From Arthrobacter oryzae (GTDB taxonomy: Bacteria > Actinomycetota > Actinomycetes > Actinomycetales > Micrococcaceae): a DNA stretch of 64,000 nt. The stretch lies in contig NZ_JAUSSM010000004.1 in NCBI RefSeq assembly GCF_030812315.1, forward strand, positions 372,001 to 436,000, in the 5' to 3' direction. Below, piece by piece: positions 46,323 to 57,525 of the stretch; position 1 is the stretch's first letter; the number at the start of each line of letters is the position of its first letter. The notes beneath the pieces are model-generated. The model did not search any database. It was not told the DNA's origin and saw only the letters and a list, made by a program, of their open reading frames with translations. Both the position numbers and the translations under genes were made by a program.

Positions 46323-47498
46323 CTACTTTGCGCGCTTGTAGAAAGGCAGTGCGACGACTTCGAACGGCTCCGCCTTGCCCCGGAGGTCGATGTCCAGGGC
46401 GGTGCCGGGCTCGGTGAACTCGACATCGACGTAGGCCATGGCGACCGGGTAGCCGAGGCTCGGGCTGGGCTGGCCGGACGTCACTTCGCCCACCACGTTG
46501 CCGTCCTTGAGGACCGGGTAGTGGCCGCGGCCGGCACGGCGTCCGAGGCCTTTGAGACCAATGAGCTTTCGGCCGCTGGTTGATCCTGCGCCGGCTTCCT
46601 TCTTGGCCGCCAGTGCCTCCTTGCCCACGAAGTCGCCTTCCTTGGAAAGCGCGACGACGGGTCCCAGGCCGGCGGCGAACGGGTCGCCGTCGATGGACAG
46701 CTCGTTGCCGTACAGCGGCATGCCGGCTTCGAGGCGGAGCGAATCGCGGGAGGCCAGGCCGGCAGGCGTCAGCTCCCCTTCATCCGCGATGGCGACGATT
46801 GCCTGCCAGAGGGCGGCGGCGTCGTCGTTCTCCACGAAGATCTCGAAACCGTCCTCGCCGGTATAACCGGTGCGGGCGAGCAGGAGGTCGGTGCTGCGGC
46901 CGGCCACCATAAAGGGAACCTCGACGGCGGCATAGTACTTCAGGCCGGTGACCAGCTCGTGCTGGGCCGCGGGGACGAGGCGGAGCAGGATGCCTTCGGC
47001 CTTCGGACCCTGGACGGCGATCAGCGAAGTGGCAGCGGAAACGTCGTCGACGACGACGTCGAAGCCGCCCTGTTTGCCGGAACCGGCCCGCTCAGCCAGG
47101 GCATCGGCCACGACCTTGGCGTTGCCGGCGTTAGGGACCACCAGGAACCTGTCCGTGCTCCCTTGTGCGGGGTCTGCGGCAGCAGGGCGGCGGTAGGTGA
47201 TGAGGTCATCGATGATGCCGCCGTCCTCGTTGCAGATCAGCGAGTACTTGGCCTTGCCGACGGCCATCGCCGAAATCTTGCCGACGAGGGCATAGTCCAG
47301 GAAGGCCTCGGCATCGGGGCCGGTGACCCAGACTTCGCCCATGTGGGAGAGGTCAAAGATACCTGCCGCCTTGCGGACGGCGTGGTGCTCGGCCAGCTCG
47401 GAGCTGTACTTGAGCGGCATCTGCCACCCGCCGAAGTCGGTGAAGGAGGCGCCGAGCTTCTTATGCTCTTCGTAGAGCGCCGTGTAGTTCTCAGTCAT
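46323..47498 (-). CDS. gcvT: Glycine cleavage system T protein (aminomethyltransferase)
   Basis: 391 residues. It transfers the methylene group from the H-protein lipoyl arm to THF, releasing ammonia. Landmarks: LGASFTDFGGWQMPLKYSSE (start of the folate-binding domain), DLSHMGEVWVTGPDAEAFLD, RTGYTGEDGFEIFV and ASRDSLRLEAGMPLYGNE; the catalytic Asp lies in the LSHMGE region's continuation. ATG at 47498 has SD AAGGA seven bases upstream; the track's longer form would include the SD. It begins ten bases after gcvP on the minus strand, so both are one operon. Confidence 0.95.
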   Translation of the reverse strand: MTENYTALYEEHKKLGASFTDFGGWQMPLKYSSELAEHHAVRKAAGIFDLSHMGEVWVTGPDAEAFLDYALVGKISAMAVGKAKYSLICNEDGGIIDDLITYRRPAAADPAQGSTDRFLVVPNAGNAKVVADALAERAGSGKQGGFDVVVDDVSAATSLIAVQGPKAEGILLRLVPAAQHELVTGLKYYAAVEVPFMVAGRSTDLLLARTGYTGEDGFEIFVENDDAAALWQAIVAIADEGELTPAGLASRDSLRLEAGMPLYGNELSIDGDPFAAGLGPVVALSKEGDFVGKEALAAKKEAGAGSTSGRKLIGLKGLGRRAGRGHYPVLKDGNVVGEVTSGQPSPSLGYPVAMAYVDVEFTEPGTALDIDLRGKAEPFEVVALPFYKRAK

Positions 47499-47508
47499 CG
47501 TAGAGTCC

Positions 47509-50358
<2,850 letters not shown>

Positions 50359-50409
50359 AAGGAACTCCATAACTAAGGCGGCGCAGGGTACGCCACATCG
50401 ATTCGGGTT

Positions 50410-50650
50410 CCTCCCCACTCTGTATTGGACCTGAGAGTTTCCGCGCAGCCGCGCTTTCGCATGGCTCCGCTTGCACCGTCGGTGAGCACAGCATGTCAGG
50501 GTTCCGTGTCCTCAACAGGATTGGGACACGGGGCGGACAGCCTGCTGCTTTCCAGAGTTGCCTTGCCGCGGCGGTACATGGGCCTGAGAGATTCCTGGGG
50601 AGGATTTGCTCCTACGGCGCCTGCTTGTACCTACTTGCAGAACTCTCCCG
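50410..50650 (-). promoter_or_regulatory. Tandem glycine riboswitch of the gcv operon
   Basis: On the minus strand aptamer 1 (about 50540-50650) shows GGGAGAGTT, GGCGCCGTAGGAGCAAATCC, ATCTCTCAGGC and its closing ACTCTGGAAAGC. Aptamer 2 (about 50410-50539) shows CACCGACGGTGCAAGC, AAACTCTCAGGTC and ACAGAGTGGGGAGG. A GTGTCC/GGACAC stem joins them. This is the gcvT-class glycine riboswitch, normally an ON switch raising glycine catabolism. It ends about 50 bases before the gcvP start. Confidence 0.93.
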
Positions 50651-50772
50651 CCGCAGATCAAAGGCATATTTAGTTAGCGGTGACAACAGTCACAGCCTCC
50701 ATTGTCCTACGCCGGAGACGCGTCTGCAAACCGCCGGCGAGTAGCGGACTCAGCGTTACGCGGCCCGCCGCG
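50651..50772 (-). promoter_or_regulatory. Promoter region of the gcv operon
   Basis: About 120 bases between the TetR-family stop and the riboswitch. On the minus strand a GTGACTG/TTGTCAC inverted pair precedes an AT-rich CTAACTAAATATG, suitable as a -10 region. No gene is visible. The exact promoter elements are not resolved. Confidence 0.35.
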
Positions 50773-51312
50773 TCAGGCGCGCAGCCGCTCCAGTGCCGCC
50801 AAAAGGCTCTCGACGTCGGTGGCCGTCTGGGCCGGTGTCGCAGCCGGCCCGATGGACAGCATCGCGTTGAAATACAGGCCATCGCCCATGTAGAGAACGG
50901 CCCGGGCCACCGCGGGGCCAACGTCGGCAGCGATCGCCTCCAGCCAGCGCTGCTGGATCCGGGCGAACCTCCGGCGCGTTTCCTCGTGTGCCACCTCGGC
51001 CAGCCGGGTGGCGGCGACGACGGCGCGGTCCAGCGGCGTGTCATCCCAGACAGAGGACCTGATGAAGTACGCCGCTGCGCCTTCAGGCGCCTGGGCCATG
51101 GCCTCGGTGTCCGCAACCGCAAACTCATCGAGTCGGTCGAGCAGCACGCCGATCAGCGCTTCCTTGTTGGGAAAGTGGTACAGCAGGCCACCCTTGGAAA
51201 CCCCGGCCCGCTTCGCTACGGCGTCCAGGGTTGCCGCCCGCTCCCCCACTTCGATGAGGAGGGATTCGAAGGCGTCGAGGACGGCCTCACGTGCGACGGG
51301 TTTTCTTGCCAT
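50773..51312 (-). CDS. TetR-family transcriptional repressor
   Basis: 179 residues. The N-terminal helix-turn-helix (about 22-45) reads ATLDAVAKRAGVSKGGLLYHF, the typical TetR recognition region, followed by NKEALIGVLLDRL. The C-terminal ligand-binding half is helical. It should bind the palindrome at 51346-51375 and repress both itself and the divergent MFS gene until an inducer binds. ATG at 51312 begins the usual MARKPVAREAVLDAF; four extra codons are possible upstream. It reads into the gcv promoter region, with only 120 bases between, but is not part of that operon. Confidence 0.9.
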   Translation of the reverse strand: MARKPVAREAVLDAFESLLIEVGERAATLDAVAKRAGVSKGGLLYHFPNKEALIGVLLDRLDEFAVADTEAMAQAPEGAAAYFIRSSVWDDTPLDRAVVAATRLAEVAHEETRRRFARIQQRWLEAIAADVGPAVARAVLYMGDGLYFNAMLSIGPAATPAQTATDVESLLAALERLRA

Positions 51313-51345
51313 GGTTCCCATCATGCCGGTCCGGGAGTCAATTTC

Positions 51346-51375
51346 TTAACTGTACCGTCTGGACGGTATAGTTAA
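51346..51375. promoter_or_regulatory. Divergent operator/promoter of the TetR-MFS pair
   Basis: TTAACTGTACCGTC and GACGGTATAGTTAA form a 30-bp palindrome with one mismatch per arm and a TG centre. Each arm carries its own -10-like box (TATAGT at 51367-51372 for the MFS gene, TACAGT on the minus strand for the repressor) and a TTAACT that can serve as the opposite -35. Bound repressor would block both promoters. The MFS start codon lies eight bases after its -10 box, so its mRNA is probably leaderless. Confidence 0.85.
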
Positions 51376-51379
51376 ATCC

Positions 51380-52945
51380 ATGACCCCGTCCGCCGCCGTC
51401 CGCCCCAGCAACCCGTCCGCCCTCGCGGCCCCTCCCCGCGCCAGTTCCTGGCGGGACTGGCTGGCCCTCGGCCTGCTTATGTTTCCGGTTCTGCTGGTGG
51501 CAGTAGACAACACCGCCCTGACGTTTGCGCTGCCGGCAATCGCCCGCAGCCTGGAGACCAGCGGCGTTCAGCTGCTCTGGATCGTTGACGCCTATCCATT
51601 GGTCCTGGCCGGACTCCTGGTGGCCATGGGGAGCTTCGGCGACAGGATCGGCCGCCGCCGGCTGCTTCTGATCGGAAGCACCGGCTTCGCCGCCGTCTCC
51701 GCCGCCACCGCATTTGCTCCCAGTGCCGAATGGCTGATCGCGGGACGGGCAGCACTGGGCTTCTTCGGCGCCATGCTCATGCCATCCACGCTGTCCCTGA
51801 TCCGCAACATCTTCCCTGACCCGAACCGGCGCCGGCTGGCTGTGGCCATCTGGGCGGCGGGATTCTCCGGCGGCGCGGCCCTTGGGCCGATCTTCGGCGG
51901 CTGGCTGGTGGAGCAGTTCTGGTGGGGTGCGGTGCTCCTGGTGGCCGTGCCCATCATGCTTCCACTGCTGATACTGGGACCGGCGTTCATACCGGAATCC
52001 CGGGATCCCGCTCCGGGCCGGGTGGACCTGCCCAGCATCGTCCTGTCGCTGCTCGTCATGGTGCCGGTGGTTTACGGCATCAAAGAACTGGCGACCCACG
52101 GGCCGGGGGCGGCGCCGCTGGCCATCATCGCGTTTGGCCTGGCCATGGGGGCGGTCTTTGTGCGCCGCCAGCTGCGGCTGCCGGCACCGCTGCTGGACAT
52201 GTCCCTTTTTGCCAACCGTGTCTTCAGCACCGCGATTACGGCGAATGTGCTGGCCCTGTTCTCCTTCAACGGCTTCATCCTGTTCCTGGCCCAACACCTG
52301 CAGTTGCTCGAAGGCATGTCGCCGTCAGCCTCGGGGGTGGCCATGATTCCGGCCCTGCTGGCAACCGTCGCCGCCGGGCTGCTGGTGGTACCGCTGGTAC
52401 GGAAGGTCCGTCCCGGCTTCGTTGTGGCCGGGGGCCTCTCGTTCAGCGCAGCCGGCTATTTCGTGGTGGCCTTCGGTGACCACAGCTCTGGCCCGGCCCT
52501 GCTGCTGGGCGCCCTGCTGATCCTTGCCCTGGGCGTGGGAGCTGCCGAGACCATTTCCAATGACCTGATCCTGGGCTCGGTCCCGGCCGAGAAGTCCGGC
52601 GCCGCATCCGCGATTTCGGAGACCGGCTATGAAGTGGGATCCCTTCTCGGCACCGCCATTCTCGGTTCCATCCTGACGGCCTCCTACCAGCAGAACCTCC
52701 ACTTCCCGGCGGGCGTCGGCGAGGCAGCGTCCGGCCAGGCGGTCCGGCAGGCCGGCGAAACGCTCGCCGGCGCAGTTGAGCTTGCCGGCACGCTGCCGGC
52801 TCCGCTGGCCGAGTCCCTGACGGACGCCGCCCGGGCGGCATTCGATTCCGGCGTCCACATCACGGCAGCGATCGCGCTGGTCCTGATGGCCGCGGCTGCG
52901 GTCCTGACCGCCGTCAGGCTCCGCAAGGTGCCGACGGCGAAGTAG
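51380..52945 (+). CDS. MFS drug efflux transporter (DHA2, 14-helix type)
   Basis: 521 residues with about fourteen membrane helices. Motif A GSFGDRIGRRRLLLIG lies after the second helix, and LALPAIARSLE-like ALTFALPAIARSLETS, PLVLAGLLVAMG and GPIFGGWLVEQFWWG (motif C region) match QacA/SmvA-type proton-driven exporters of cationic drugs. It is controlled by the divergent TetR gene through a shared operator. The start ATG closely follows the -10 box, with no SD, indicating leaderless translation. The substrate is unknown. Confidence 0.9.
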   Translation: MTPSAAVRPSNPSALAAPPRASSWRDWLALGLLMFPVLLVAVDNTALTFALPAIARSLETSGVQLLWIVDAYPLVLAGLLVAMGSFGDRIGRRRLLLIGSTGFAAVSAATAFAPSAEWLIAGRAALGFFGAMLMPSTLSLIRNIFPDPNRRRLAVAIWAAGFSGGAALGPIFGGWLVEQFWWGAVLLVAVPIMLPLLILGPAFIPESRDPAPGRVDLPSIVLSLLVMVPVVYGIKELATHGPGAAPLAIIAFGLAMGAVFVRRQLRLPAPLLDMSLFANRVFSTAITANVLALFSFNGFILFLAQHLQLLEGMSPSASGVAMIPALLATVAAGLLVVPLVRKVRPGFVVAGGLSFSAAGYFVVAFGDHSSGPALLLGALLILALGVGAAETISNDLILGSVPAEKSGAASAISETGYEVGSLLGTAILGSILTASYQQNLHFPAGVGEAASGQAVRQAGETLAGAVELAGTLPAPLAESLTDAARAAFDSGVHITAAIALVLMAAAAVLTAVRLRKVPTAK

Positions 52946-52984
52946 GGGCACCCCCTGGTCCGCCAAAGGGAGCCCGGCAAAAGA

Positions 52985-53022
52985 GAAGCCCGGCACCGGA
53001 TGGATATCCGGCTCCGGGCTTC
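52985..53022. terminator. Terminator hairpin between the MFS and dps genes
   Basis: Nested arms GAAGCCCGG/CCGGGCTTC (9 bp) and CCGGAT/ATCCGG with a 4-base loop. It stands between the convergent MFS and dps genes and can serve both directions. No clear U-tract. Confidence 0.85.
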
Positions 53023-53095
53023 CCGGGTGGTTGTCGGCGACTGCGTGCGTCGCCGCAACAGGCCTCCCTTGCTGTCGAGGTTCTTGCTGGCGTTG

Positions 53096-53575
53096 CTACT
53101 TGCTGTCGGGAGTGGTCACGCTGGCCGAAGCCTTCATGTTCTCCGCGCCCACCATCCAGGCGTACTGCTCGAGTTTCGCAATGAACTCATGAAGCAGGTC
53201 TGCGGTGGTGGGGTCCTCTTCATCAACCTCGTCGTGGACCTTACGCATCGTGCCCACGGCAGCCTCAAGCGCGGCCACTATGCGGTCGACGGCGTCCTTG
53301 GTGCTGATCAGCCCCTGCGGGAACTGGGCGAGGCTGGTGGATTCCGCAACAGTTGCACTGCGGCCGTCCGGCAGGGCATGGAGTGCGCGCATGCGCTCGG
53401 CCATGTCGTCGGCAAAGTTCCGCGCCGCATCGATGATTTCATCCAGCTGCAGGTGAAGGTCACGGAAGTTTGTTCCCACGATGTTCCAGTGCGCCTGCTT
53501 GCCCTGGATGTGCAGTTCAATCAAGTCCGCGAGCACAGCCTGCAGATTGTTGGTCAGCGTCGGTGATGCCTTCAT
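53096..53575 (-). CDS. dps: Dps-type DNA-binding ferritin-like protein
   Basis: 159 residues. The four-helix bundle of Dps forms a 12-subunit shell that oxidises and stores iron and protects DNA from peroxide. Ferroxidase residues are in KQAHWNIVGTNFRDLHLQLDEIID: the His of AHW, and Asp/Glu of LQLDEII, with IDAARNFADDMAER following. The C-terminus is short and not basic, so DNA binding may be weak or through the N-terminus. SD GGAGG four bases before ATG. Transcribed away from the agmatine operon; the 115 bases in between carry palindromes. Confidence 0.9.
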   Translation of the reverse strand: MKASPTLTNNLQAVLADLIELHIQGKQAHWNIVGTNFRDLHLQLDEIIDAARNFADDMAERMRALHALPDGRSATVAESTSLAQFPQGLISTKDAVDRIVAALEAAVGTMRKVHDEVDEEDPTTADLLHEFIAKLEQYAWMVGAENMKASASVTTPDSK

Positions 53576-53664
53576 TGATCCTCCTGGTATCAGCGGTTTC
53601 TCGGGTAATTCGAAACTATCCCAGCCGACACAGCGGCGCTACCGATTCTCGCCTCCGGCTTAAC

Positions 53665-53685
53665 AAAATGATGCTTGTTCATTTT
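53665..53685. promoter_or_regulatory. Palindrome AAAATGA/TCATTTT between dps and the agmatine operon
   Basis: Perfect 7-bp arms with a 7-base spacer, containing the same ATGA and TTCATTT half-sites as the larger palindrome 50 bases away. It is probably a second, weaker operator for the same regulator and is nearer to dps. Regulator not in the window. Confidence 0.5.
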
Positions 53686-53716
53686 TCCCCTTGCCATGCG
53701 GTGGCGGGGCGTGGAT

Positions 53717-53741
53717 ACTAAATGAACGTCATTCATTTAGT
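53717..53741. promoter_or_regulatory. Palindromic operator ACTAAATGAA/TTCATTTAGT of the agmatine operon
   Basis: Perfect 10-bp arms with a 5-base centre, 28 bases before the SD/start region of the amidase gene. Its sequence resembles TetR-type operators with ATGAA/TTCAT half-sites. No regulator gene is adjacent. It would control the agmatine genes, and perhaps dps together with the palindrome at 53665. Confidence 0.7.
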
Positions 53742-53768
53742 GACCGCCGTCTCACTGGAGTATTCACC

Positions 53769-54803
53769 ATGATCGAAATCACCTGCCTGACACCGCCCGT
53801 TTCGCTCGCGCGGACCCAGCCCTCCGAACGTCCTGCGCTGAGGATCGGAGTGGTCCAGCACCGCTGGCACGCGGACCCTGCCGAACTCCGCGCGGAACTG
53901 GACGAGGGCATCGGACGCGCAGCCGGGCTGGGAGCCACCGTCGTTTTCCTCCCGGAACTCACGCTCTCCCGCTACCCGGCGGATACGCTACCCGAGAACG
54001 ACACGTCCCGCTCGTGGGCCGTGCGCCCCCGCCCCTCGGACTTCGCCGAGGACCTACTGACCGGCCCCACTTTCCGTTTCGCCGCTGAGGCCGCCCGCCT
54101 GCACGGCGTCTGCATCCATGCCTCCCTGTACCAGCGCGCGGAGAACCTGGACGGCTCGGACGACGGCCTGGGACTCAACACCGCCATCCTCGTGTCCCCC
54201 GAGGGTGAACTCTTGGCCCGAACCCACAAGCTGCACATCCCGGTGACCGCCGGGTACTACGAGGACAAGTTCTTCCGCCACGGCCCGGCCGCGCAGGACG
54301 CCTACGAGGTCCACTCCCCTGCCGAACTGGGCGGAGCCCGGCTGGGCATGCCTACCTGCTGGGATGAATGGTTCCCCGAGCTCGCCCGCCTGTACTCCCT
54401 GGGCGGGGCGGAGATCCTGGTCTACCCCACGGCCATCGGCTCAGAACCGGACCACCCGGACTTTGACACCCAGCCGCTCTGGCAGCAGGTGATCGTCGGC
54501 AACGGCATCGCCAACGGCCTGTTCATGGTGGTGCCGAACCGCTGGGGAAGCGAGGGGACGCTGAACTTCTACGGCTCCTCGTTCATCTCGGACCCCTACG
54601 GCCGGATCCTGGCCCAGGCTCCCCGCGACGAATCCGCAGTCCTCGTCGCCGATCTGGACCTGGACCAGCGCAAGGACTGGCTCACGCTGTTCCCGTTCCT
54701 TGCCACCCGCCGCCCCGACACCTACGGACGGCTCACGGAACCCGTCCGCCGCAGCGAGCCGCTGGGCGGCGAAGCACCCACATACCACGAGGTGACCGCA
54801 TGA
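53769..54803 (+). CDS. aguB: N-carbamoylputrescine amidase (nitrilase superfamily)
   Basis: 344 residues. The C-E-K catalytic triad is visible: Glu63 in LPELTLS, Lys154 in THKLHIP and Cys197 in PTCWDEWFPE. The C-terminal region NGLFMVVPNRWG is typical of the carbamoylputrescine amidase branch. It hydrolyses N-carbamoylputrescine to putrescine, CO2 and ammonia. The 30-residue N-terminal extension is longer than the usual about 300 residues. ATG at 53769 has SD GGAG eight bases upstream; a longer frame from 53691 would cover the operator. Its stop overlaps the agmatine deiminase start by four bases. Confidence 0.92.
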   Translation: MIEITCLTPPVSLARTQPSERPALRIGVVQHRWHADPAELRAELDEGIGRAAGLGATVVFLPELTLSRYPADTLPENDTSRSWAVRPRPSDFAEDLLTGPTFRFAAEAARLHGVCIHASLYQRAENLDGSDDGLGLNTAILVSPEGELLARTHKLHIPVTAGYYEDKFFRHGPAAQDAYEVHSPAELGGARLGMPTCWDEWFPELARLYSLGGAEILVYPTAIGSEPDHPDFDTQPLWQQVIVGNGIANGLFMVVPNRWGSEGTLNFYGSSFISDPYGRILAQAPRDESAVLVADLDLDQRKDWLTLFPFLATRRPDTYGRLTEPVRRSEPLGGEAPTYHEVTA

Positions 54804-55825
54804 GCCGGTGGCGCATGCCCGCCGAGACCGCGCCGCAGGAACGTGTTTGGATGGCGTTCCCCACCGGCGGCTACACCCTCGGCGACACGGCGGAAGATGC
54901 CCATGCGGCGCGGTCCGTGTGGGCCGCCGTCGCCAATGCCGCCGTCGAATTTGAGCCGGTCACCGTGGTGGTAACCCCCGACGACGTCGACACCGCCACC
55001 CGCTACCTGGATCCGGCCGTTGAGGTGCTCACCGCGGATCTCAATGACGCGTGGATGCGGGACATCGGCCCCACGTTCGTCCTGGACGACGCCGGCCGCC
55101 TCGGCGCCGTCGACTGGGTCTTCAACGGCTGGGGCGGCCAGGACTGGGCCCGCTGGGACAAGGACTCGCTGATCGGGGCCGAAGTCGCCGGCCGGTCCGG
55201 GGCCCGCCACCTTGCCTCAGACCTGGTCAACGAGGGCGGCGGAATCCACGTGGACGGTGAGGGGACCGTGCTGGTGACCGAAACCGTGCAGCTGGATCCG
55301 GGCCGCAACCCCGGAGTGTCCAAAGCGGAGGTGGAAGCCGAGCTCGCCCGGACCATCGGCGCCACCCACGTCGTCTGGCTGCCGCGGGGCCTCACCCGGG
55401 ACTCCGAGCGGTTCGGCACCCGCGGGCACGTGGACATCGTGGCGGCCATCCCCTCCCCCGGCACGCTGCTGGTCCATTCCCAGCAGGATCCCGGCCATCC
55501 GGATTTCGAGGTCAGCCGCGAGATCATCGAATTCCTCTCTACTACGCGGGACGCAGCAGGCAGGGAGTGGAAGATCATCGAAGTCCCCGCTCCCGCCGCG
55601 CTGACGGACGAGGAGGGATTCGTGGACTACAGCTACATCAACCACCTCGTGGTCAACGGCGGAGTGATTGCCTGCACGTTCGCGGACCCCAACGACGAAA
55701 AGGCCCTTCGGATCCTTGCCGACGCCTACCCGGGGCGCAGGATCGTGGGCATCGACGCCCGCGAGCTGTTCGCGCGGGGCGGCGGCATCCACTGCATCAC
55801 CCAGCAGCAGCCTGCTGCTTCCTAG
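54800..55825 (+). CDS. aguA: Agmatine deiminase
   Basis: 341 residues, porphyromonas-type peptidylarginine deiminase fold. It converts agmatine to N-carbamoylputrescine and ammonia. Active-site pieces: NDAWMRDIGPTFV (Asp), NGWGGQ, EGGGIHVDGEG, GTRGHVDIVAA (His) and the nucleophile Cys332 in GGGIHCITQQQP. It lies between the amidase and the APC permease. Start ATG overlaps the aguB stop (ATGA). Full length with all catalytic residues, so an active enzyme is expected. Together with AguB it makes putrescine from agmatine. Confidence 0.95.
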   Translation: MSRWRMPAETAPQERVWMAFPTGGYTLGDTAEDAHAARSVWAAVANAAVEFEPVTVVVTPDDVDTATRYLDPAVEVLTADLNDAWMRDIGPTFVLDDAGRLGAVDWVFNGWGGQDWARWDKDSLIGAEVAGRSGARHLASDLVNEGGGIHVDGEGTVLVTETVQLDPGRNPGVSKAEVEAELARTIGATHVVWLPRGLTRDSERFGTRGHVDIVAAIPSPGTLLVHSQQDPGHPDFEVSREIIEFLSTTRDAAGREWKIIEVPAPAALTDEEGFVDYSYINHLVVNGGVIACTFADPNDEKALRILADAYPGRRIVGIDARELFARGGGIHCITQQQPAAS

Positions 55826-55855
55826 AACCGTGCTGACTCCCAGAAAGGGACGGAC

Positions 55856-57430
55856 ATGACCCAAACCATCCGACACAGCTCCGAGGCCGGAACAGTCGGC
55901 ACCGGGGCAGCCGGCGCTGACGCGCCGGGCACGCCGCACGGCATTACCGGAAAGGGACTGAAGGGCGGCCAGCTGGGCCTCCTCGCCGTCGTCGTCCTCG
56001 GCATTTCCACTATCGCCCCGGCGTACACGCTGACGAGCGCCCTCGGCCCCACTGTGAACGAGGCCGGGCTGCAGTTGCCGGTCATCTTCCTCATCGGCTT
56101 CATCCCCATGATCCTGGTGTCCCTTGCCTACCGGGAGCTCAATGCTGACTCGCCGGACAGCGGCACCACCTTCACCTGGGTCACCAAGGCCTTTGGCCCG
56201 TGGGTGGGCTGGATGGGCGGCTGGGGTCTCCTGGCGGCGAACATCATCGTGCTGTCCAACCTGGCTGCGGTGGCGGTGGACTTTTTCTACCTGTTCCTCG
56301 CCCAGCTCACGGGTACGCCGGAACTGGCGGACCTTGCCGCCAACAAGCTCCTCAACGTGGCCACCTGCTTTGTCTTTGTGGCGCTGGCCGTCTGGGTGAG
56401 CTACCGCGGGCTGCACACCACCAAGATCGTGCAGTACGGCCTGGTGGGCTTCCAGCTGCTGGTGCTTGGGCTGTTCGTTGCCATGGCCTTCGCCAACTGG
56501 TCTTCCTCGGAAACCTCCATCCCGTTCAGCTGGGAATGGTTTGACGTCACCAAGATCGAAACCTTCGGGCAGATTGCCGCCGGAATTTCGCTGTCTATCT
56601 TCGTTTACTGGGGCTGGGACGTGTGCCTCACCGTGAACGAGGAAACGGCCAACGGCAAGAAGACCGCGGGTATTGCCGGCACCCTCACCGCCGTCGTGGT
56701 TTTGGGCATCTACTTGCTGGTGACCATCGCCACCATGATGTTCGCCGGCGTGGGCACCGAGGGCGTCGGCCTGAACAACGAGGAGAACCACGCCAACATT
56801 TTCACCGCGCTGGCCTCCCCGATCATGGGCCCCTTCGCCATCCTGATGTCCCTGGCCGTGCTTTCCAGCTCCGCGGCGTCGCTGCAGTCCACGTTCACCT
56901 CGCCGTCCCGCAGCCTGCTGGCCATGGCGCACTACGGCGCCCTGCCCAAGCCCTTCAGCCACCTGAGCAAGAAGTTTGCGACGCCGGGCTTCGCCACCGT
57001 CGCTGCGGGCGTCCTTTCAGCGGGGTTCTACGCGATCATGCACGTGGTCAGCGAAAACGTCCTCAACGACACCATCCTCGCCCTCGGACTCATGATCTGC
57101 TTCTACTACGGGCTGACAGCGTTCGCGTGCGTCTGGTACTTCCGCAACAGCGTCTTCAGCAGCTTCCGCCTTTTCATGCTGCGGCTGCTCTGCCCGCTGC
57201 TGGGCGGACTCGGCCTGCTCGTGGTGTTTCTGCAGACGGCCGCTGACAGCTGGGCGCCGGAATTCGGCAGCGGATCCGAGATCTTCGGCGTGGGGCTGGT
57301 GTTCGTCCTCGGCGTCGGAATCCTCGCCCTCGGCGCCGTGTTCATGCTCATCATGGCCAGGCTGCGGCCCGGGTTCTTCCGCGGCGAAACCATACGCAAG
57401 GACACCCCTGCCCTGGTAGTGCCCGAGTAA
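55856..57430 (+). CDS. APC-superfamily amino acid/polyamine permease
   Basis: 524 residues, twelve or more membrane helices. The APC start region GKGLKGGQLGLLAVVVLGIS precedes STIAPAYTLTSALGPTVNEA and LAYRELNADSPDSGTTFTWV, typical of the family, and FVYWGWDVCLTVNEET. It is the third gene of the agmatine operon, 30 bases after aguA, with SD AAGGG. It probably brings agmatine (or putrescine) into the cell, an inference from context. The N-terminal 30 residues are Gly/Ala/Thr-rich and cytoplasmic. Confidence 0.9.
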   Translation: MTQTIRHSSEAGTVGTGAAGADAPGTPHGITGKGLKGGQLGLLAVVVLGISTIAPAYTLTSALGPTVNEAGLQLPVIFLIGFIPMILVSLAYRELNADSPDSGTTFTWVTKAFGPWVGWMGGWGLLAANIIVLSNLAAVAVDFFYLFLAQLTGTPELADLAANKLLNVATCFVFVALAVWVSYRGLHTTKIVQYGLVGFQLLVLGLFVAMAFANWSSSETSIPFSWEWFDVTKIETFGQIAAGISLSIFVYWGWDVCLTVNEETANGKKTAGIAGTLTAVVVLGIYLLVTIATMMFAGVGTEGVGLNNEENHANIFTALASPIMGPFAILMSLAVLSSSAASLQSTFTSPSRSLLAMAHYGALPKPFSHLSKKFATPGFATVAAGVLSAGFYAIMHVVSENVLNDTILALGLMICFYYGLTAFACVWYFRNSVFSSFRLFMLRLLCPLLGGLGLLVVFLQTAADSWAPEFGSGSEIFGVGLVFVLGVGILALGAVFMLIMARLRPGFFRGETIRKDTPALVVPE

Positions 57431-57467
57431 GGCCTCCCGGCACCCAGCGCGTTGGACCCACACGGCC

Positions 57468-57504
57468 GCAGGCCCCGTCCCGGATGTTCCGGAGCGGGGC
57501 CTGC
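57468..57504. terminator. Terminator hairpin after the agmatine operon
   Basis: Perfect 10-bp arms GCAGGCCCCG and CGGGGCCTGC with inner TCCGGA pairing in the 17-base loop, about 38 bases after the permease stop. It stands between convergent genes. Confidence 0.85.
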
Positions 57505-57525
57505 AGTGCGTTTGGCTAGCGCCTG

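Noticed and set aside
55217..56962. 581-codon minus-strand open frame
   Set aside because: Antisense to agmatine deiminase and the APC permease; low-complexity His/Gly/Arg-rich translation typical of shadows.
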